Below are positions 8,040 through 9,884 of a stretch of DNA of 9,884 nt, piece after piece. Numbering within the stretch: the stretch's first letter is position 1; each line of letters opens with the position of its first letter. Below the pieces are notes generated by a model that saw only the letters and a list, made by a program, of their open reading frames with translations, was not told where the DNA came from and did no database searches. The position numbers and the translations under genes were made by a program. Source of the DNA: Lachnospiraceae bacterium UBA1251 (GTDB taxonomy: Bacteria; Bacillota; Clostridia; Lachnospirales; Lachnospiraceae); assembly GCA_002308255.1 (NCBI GenBank), contig DBVZ01000033.1, positions 35,582 through 45,465 on the forward strand. The letters are read 5' to 3'.

Positions 8040-9011
8040 TCAGTCTGTAAGAAGAAGCAGTTCCACTGCGAGACGGTCCGGCATCCTGCCGCTCTTGATA
8101 TCCTCCTCGGCCGCGGCACATCTTTCGAGCGCCGCTTTGAGGTCTTCTTCCGGAATATTCCGTACGGCGCGCAGATAATTCTTCACCGCGAACGGGGGCG
8201 CTCCGGTCAGTTTCGCGATCTCTCCCGGCTCTGTGCGTTCCGACGCGAGCATTTTCGTCATCAGCATCTGATTATACTGTCTGGCAAGAAGCGCCAGGAT
8301 CCTGAGCGGCGGTTCCCGGAGCGCCAGAAGATCCGCGTAGAGTGCCAGCGCTCTGCGTCTTTTCCCTTCCGTCACGCACCGGATCATCTCGAAGATGCGG
8401 TTTCCGATCTCCACGGAAGTGACCGCATCGATGTCCTCCCGCTGCACGACATCCCTTCCTTCCGTGTAATTGATCAGCTTGTCGATCTCCAGACGGATAT
8501 GCGTCATGTCATTTCCGGTGCAGGTCAGAAAATACTCCATATCCGAAGTGCGGATCTTCCGCCCCGCGTCGGCCAGCAGTTTTCCTGCCCAGGCAGCAAG
8601 CTTTTTCTCGTCCATTCTCGTGAATTCACAGACATAGCCGGTTTTCTGCACGGCTTTATACATGCCGCTGCGCTTATCGATCTCATTTTCCACGAACAGG
8701 ATATGGAGATATTCCGGCATGCTCTGCAGATAGGCCGCCAGTTCCGGAGACGAACTCCTGAAAAAGCCCGTATCTTCGACTATGATCAGTCTTCTCTCCG
8801 CGAAGAACGGCATGGTCTCGCCGGTATCCATGATGCTCTGCGGCTCTGTCTTCGCGCCGGCAAACACACTCCTGTTCATCGTATCCTCCGCGGGAACGAT
8901 CGCATCCGCAAGGCGGTCGCGGTAACGGCGCCGAAGATAAGCCTCCTCTCCGAAGAGCAGGTAGACCGGGCGGAACTGTTCGGTTTTGATATCGTTCAAA
9001 AGAGTATTCAT
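8040..9011 (-). CDS. holA: DNA polymerase III subunit delta
   Basis: A 323-residue protein with the features of HolA, the delta subunit that opens the beta sliding clamp within the clamp-loader complex. The opening MNTLLNDIKTEQFRPVYLLF, then GEEAYLRRRY, is the family start. PFFAERRLIIVED, the C-terminal RILALLARQYNQMLMTKML and the final AAAEEDIKSGRMPDRLAVELLLLTD are typical of the AAA+ and collar domains. Delta normally lacks a working Walker A site, and none is seen. The ATG at 9011 has no Shine-Dalgarno sequence, and a TATAAT box lies only 10 bases upstream, so the mRNA may be almost leaderless. The in-frame extension to 9089 would cross that promoter. The gene is divergent from the methyltransferase gene and is followed by rpsT. 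comEC, often found upstream of holA, is absent. Confidence 0.95.
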   Translation of the reverse strand: MNTLLNDIKTEQFRPVYLLFGEEAYLRRRYRDRLADAIVPAEDTMNRSVFAGAKTEPQSIMDTGETMPFFAERRLIIVEDTGFFRSSSPELAAYLQSMPEYLHILFVENEIDKRSGMYKAVQKTGYVCEFTRMDEKKLAAWAGKLLADAGRKIRTSDMEYFLTCTGNDMTHIRLEIDKLINYTEGRDVVQREDIDAVTSVEIGNRIFEMIRCVTEGKRRRALALYADLLALREPPLRILALLARQYNQMLMTKMLASERTEPGEIAKLTGAPPFAVKNYLRAVRNIPEEDLKAALERCAAAEEDIKSGRMPDRLAVELLLLTD

Positions 9012-9021
9012 CGGTAGGGAG

Positions 9022-9051
9022 ATTATACCACAGAATGACGGACAGAGTGAA
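9022..9051 (-). promoter_or_regulatory. holA promoter with extended -10
   Basis: On the minus strand TGG directly precedes a perfect TATAAT (9022-9027), giving an extended -10. A 4/6 match -35, TTCACT (9046-9051), lies 18 bp upstream. The predicted start, about 7 bases downstream of the -10, falls roughly 4 bases before the holA ATG. Confidence 0.7.
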
Positions 9052-9077
9052 TCGGAATCGCTTTTTCGCCCGCAGGA

Positions 9078-9086
9078 TGGTATACT
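9078..9086 (+). promoter_or_regulatory. Promoter of the RlmI-like gene (extended -10)
   Basis: TGGTATACT on the plus strand is an extended -10 (TATACT at 9081-9086) with no convincing -35 at 17 bp. The predicted transcription start, near 9093, gives a leader of about 47 bases. It faces away from the holA promoter, leaving about 50 bp between the two -10 boxes. Confidence 0.6.
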
Positions 9087-9139
9087 CATTCCCGTCAGAT
9101 GTTGTACTGTCTGTTCCGGAAAGCGCGGAGGAAAGAATT

Positions 9140-9859
9140 ATGATCATCAGCCCGGAGGCTATTGTCACAATAAAAAAAGGAGAAGGCCGTCTTTTGAAAT
9201 CCGGCGGCGCCTGGATCTTCGACAATGAGATCGGGGCCGTCACCGGCCGTCACAAAAACGGGGACGCGGTGCGCGTTGTTGATTTCGACGGGTATCCGCT
9301 GGGGATCGGCATGATCAATCACGATTCAAAGATCCGTGTGAGAATGCTGACAAGAGACGCGGACGCCGTCATCGACGAAAACTTCTTCCGGAACAGACTG
9401 CGCGCAGCCTGGGAATACCGCAAAGCATGCGTGGATACCGGAAGCTGCCGCATCGTGTTCGGCGAAGCGGACTTTTTGCCGGGCATCACGATCGATAAAT
9501 ACGAGGACGTCCTTGTCATCGAGTCTCTCTCTTTAGGCGCCGACCGCTATAAGGAGCTTCTCATCCGCCTTCTTTCGGAGATCCTCTCGGAAGACGGGAT
9601 CCTGGTCAGAGGCGTCTTCGAAAGATCCGATTCCAAAGAACGTCTTAAGGAAGGAATGGAACGCGTTAAAGGATTTCTCGGCGAACCGTTCGATACGGAC
9701 GTGGCGATCACTGAAAATGGCGTAAAATATATTGTCGATGTGAAAGACGGGCAGAAAACAGGGTTTTTCCTCGATCAGAAATATAATCGTCTCGCGATCC
9801 GCCGTTTTGCCGAAAATGCACACGTTCTCGACTGTTTTACCCACACCGGTTCTTTCTAG
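9140..9859 (+). CDS. rlmI: RlmI-type class I SAM-dependent 23S rRNA methyltransferase, interrupted after motif I
   Basis: This reads as the first 239 residues of a protein that is normally about 390-400 residues long. Family members (COG1092) methylate cytosine in 23S rRNA; RlmI makes m5C1962 in E. coli. The N-terminal PUA domain covers roughly residues 1-75 (VTIKKGEGRLLKSGGAWIFD, then ...GYPLGIGMINHDSKIRVRML). FLPGITIDKYEDVLVIE, the block VKDGQKTGFFLDQKYNR and motif I VLDCFTHTGSF follow. The ATG at 9140 is chosen because GGAGGAAAG lies just upstream and the PUA domain begins there; an in-frame ATG at 9035 precedes the promoter. Right after HTGSF an in-frame TAG occurs and none of the expected ALNAA-like continuation is present, so the catalytic half is missing. 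It is either a broken gene or the 5' exon of a gene split by an inserted element. Confidence 0.88.
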   Translation: MIISPEAIVTIKKGEGRLLKSGGAWIFDNEIGAVTGRHKNGDAVRVVDFDGYPLGIGMINHDSKIRVRMLTRDADAVIDENFFRNRLRAAWEYRKACVDTGSCRIVFGEADFLPGITIDKYEDVLVIESLSLGADRYKELLIRLLSEILSEDGILVRGVFERSDSKERLKEGMERVKGFLGEPFDTDVAITENGVKYIVDVKDGQKTGFFLDQKYNRLAIRRFAENAHVLDCFTHTGSF

Positions 9860-9884
9860 TATCAACAGGAAACTAACTATACAT
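9857..9884. other. Foreign-looking AT-rich tail: probable insertion junction in rlmI, or assembly break
   Basis: The last 28 bases have about 29% G+C, against well over 50% in the neighbouring genes. They begin exactly where the reading frame of the methyltransferase fails, and all three forward frames give residues unlike the family. They contain ACTAACTA and short TAGT/ACTA inverted matches but no recognised IS terminal repeat and no group II GTGYG start. Too little is present to name the element. Confidence 0.6.

Noticed and set aside
7797..9017. A 406-codon plus-strand open frame across rpsT, its promoter and holA
   Set aside because: It is antisense to two certain genes and their control region, and the product has no family-like features.
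9035..9139. A 35-residue N-terminal extension of the RlmI-like protein
   Set aside because: It would begin upstream of the extended -10 promoter and lacks a ribosome binding site, while 9140 has GGAGGAAAG and the expected family start.
9857..9884. Start of a group II intron or a CRISPR repeat at the rlmI break
   Set aside because: The tail lacks the GTGYG start of group II introns in the sense orientation, and no second copy of a repeat is present to support a CRISPR array.

Overview
The window looks like core chromosome of a fairly GC-rich member of the Bacillota (Firmicutes), most likely a Clostridia/Lachnospirales-type bacterium. The evidence is the gene order holA-rpsT-lepA-hemW, the typical Bacillota protein sequences (MreB/Mbl, RecD2, HemW, HolA), strong GGAGG-type ribosome binding sites at most genes, and sigma-A-type promoters with 17-18 bp spacing. 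The placement is inference from gene order and protein style, not from a search.

Layout. Almost everything is on the minus strand, so transcription runs right to left from about 9011. holA (DNA polymerase III delta) is followed by rpsT (ribosomal protein S20), which has its own strong promoter, an AT-rich upstream element and a structured leader, and ends at a clear intrinsic terminator. A second near-perfect promoter then starts lepA-hemW-uvrA-mreB-recD2. These five genes are tightly packed (8 bp overlap, then 37, 18 and 16 bp gaps) with no terminator visible between them. recD2 runs off the left edge. To the right of holA, a divergent gene of the RlmI-type 23S rRNA methyltransferase family reads on the plus strand.

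Functionally the cluster is housekeeping: ribosome production and translation (rpsT, lepA, rlmI-like), DNA replication and repair (holA, uvrA, recD2), haem trafficking or radical-SAM chemistry (hemW), and cell shape (mreB). The sporulation genes gpr and spoIIP, which lie between rpsT and lepA in many spore-forming Bacillota, are absent here.

The most interesting spot is the last 28 bases. The methyltransferase gene is intact up to its S-adenosylmethionine-binding motif I (...HTGSF) and then hits an in-frame TAG. The DNA after that is AT-rich and matches the expected continuation in no frame. This looks like the left junction of something inserted in the gene, such as a mobile element or intron, or an assembly break. 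One five-base-pair pairing across the junction has the geometry of a group I intron P1 helix, but the window ends too soon to decide. No CRISPR array, tRNA, rRNA or complete mobile element is visible.
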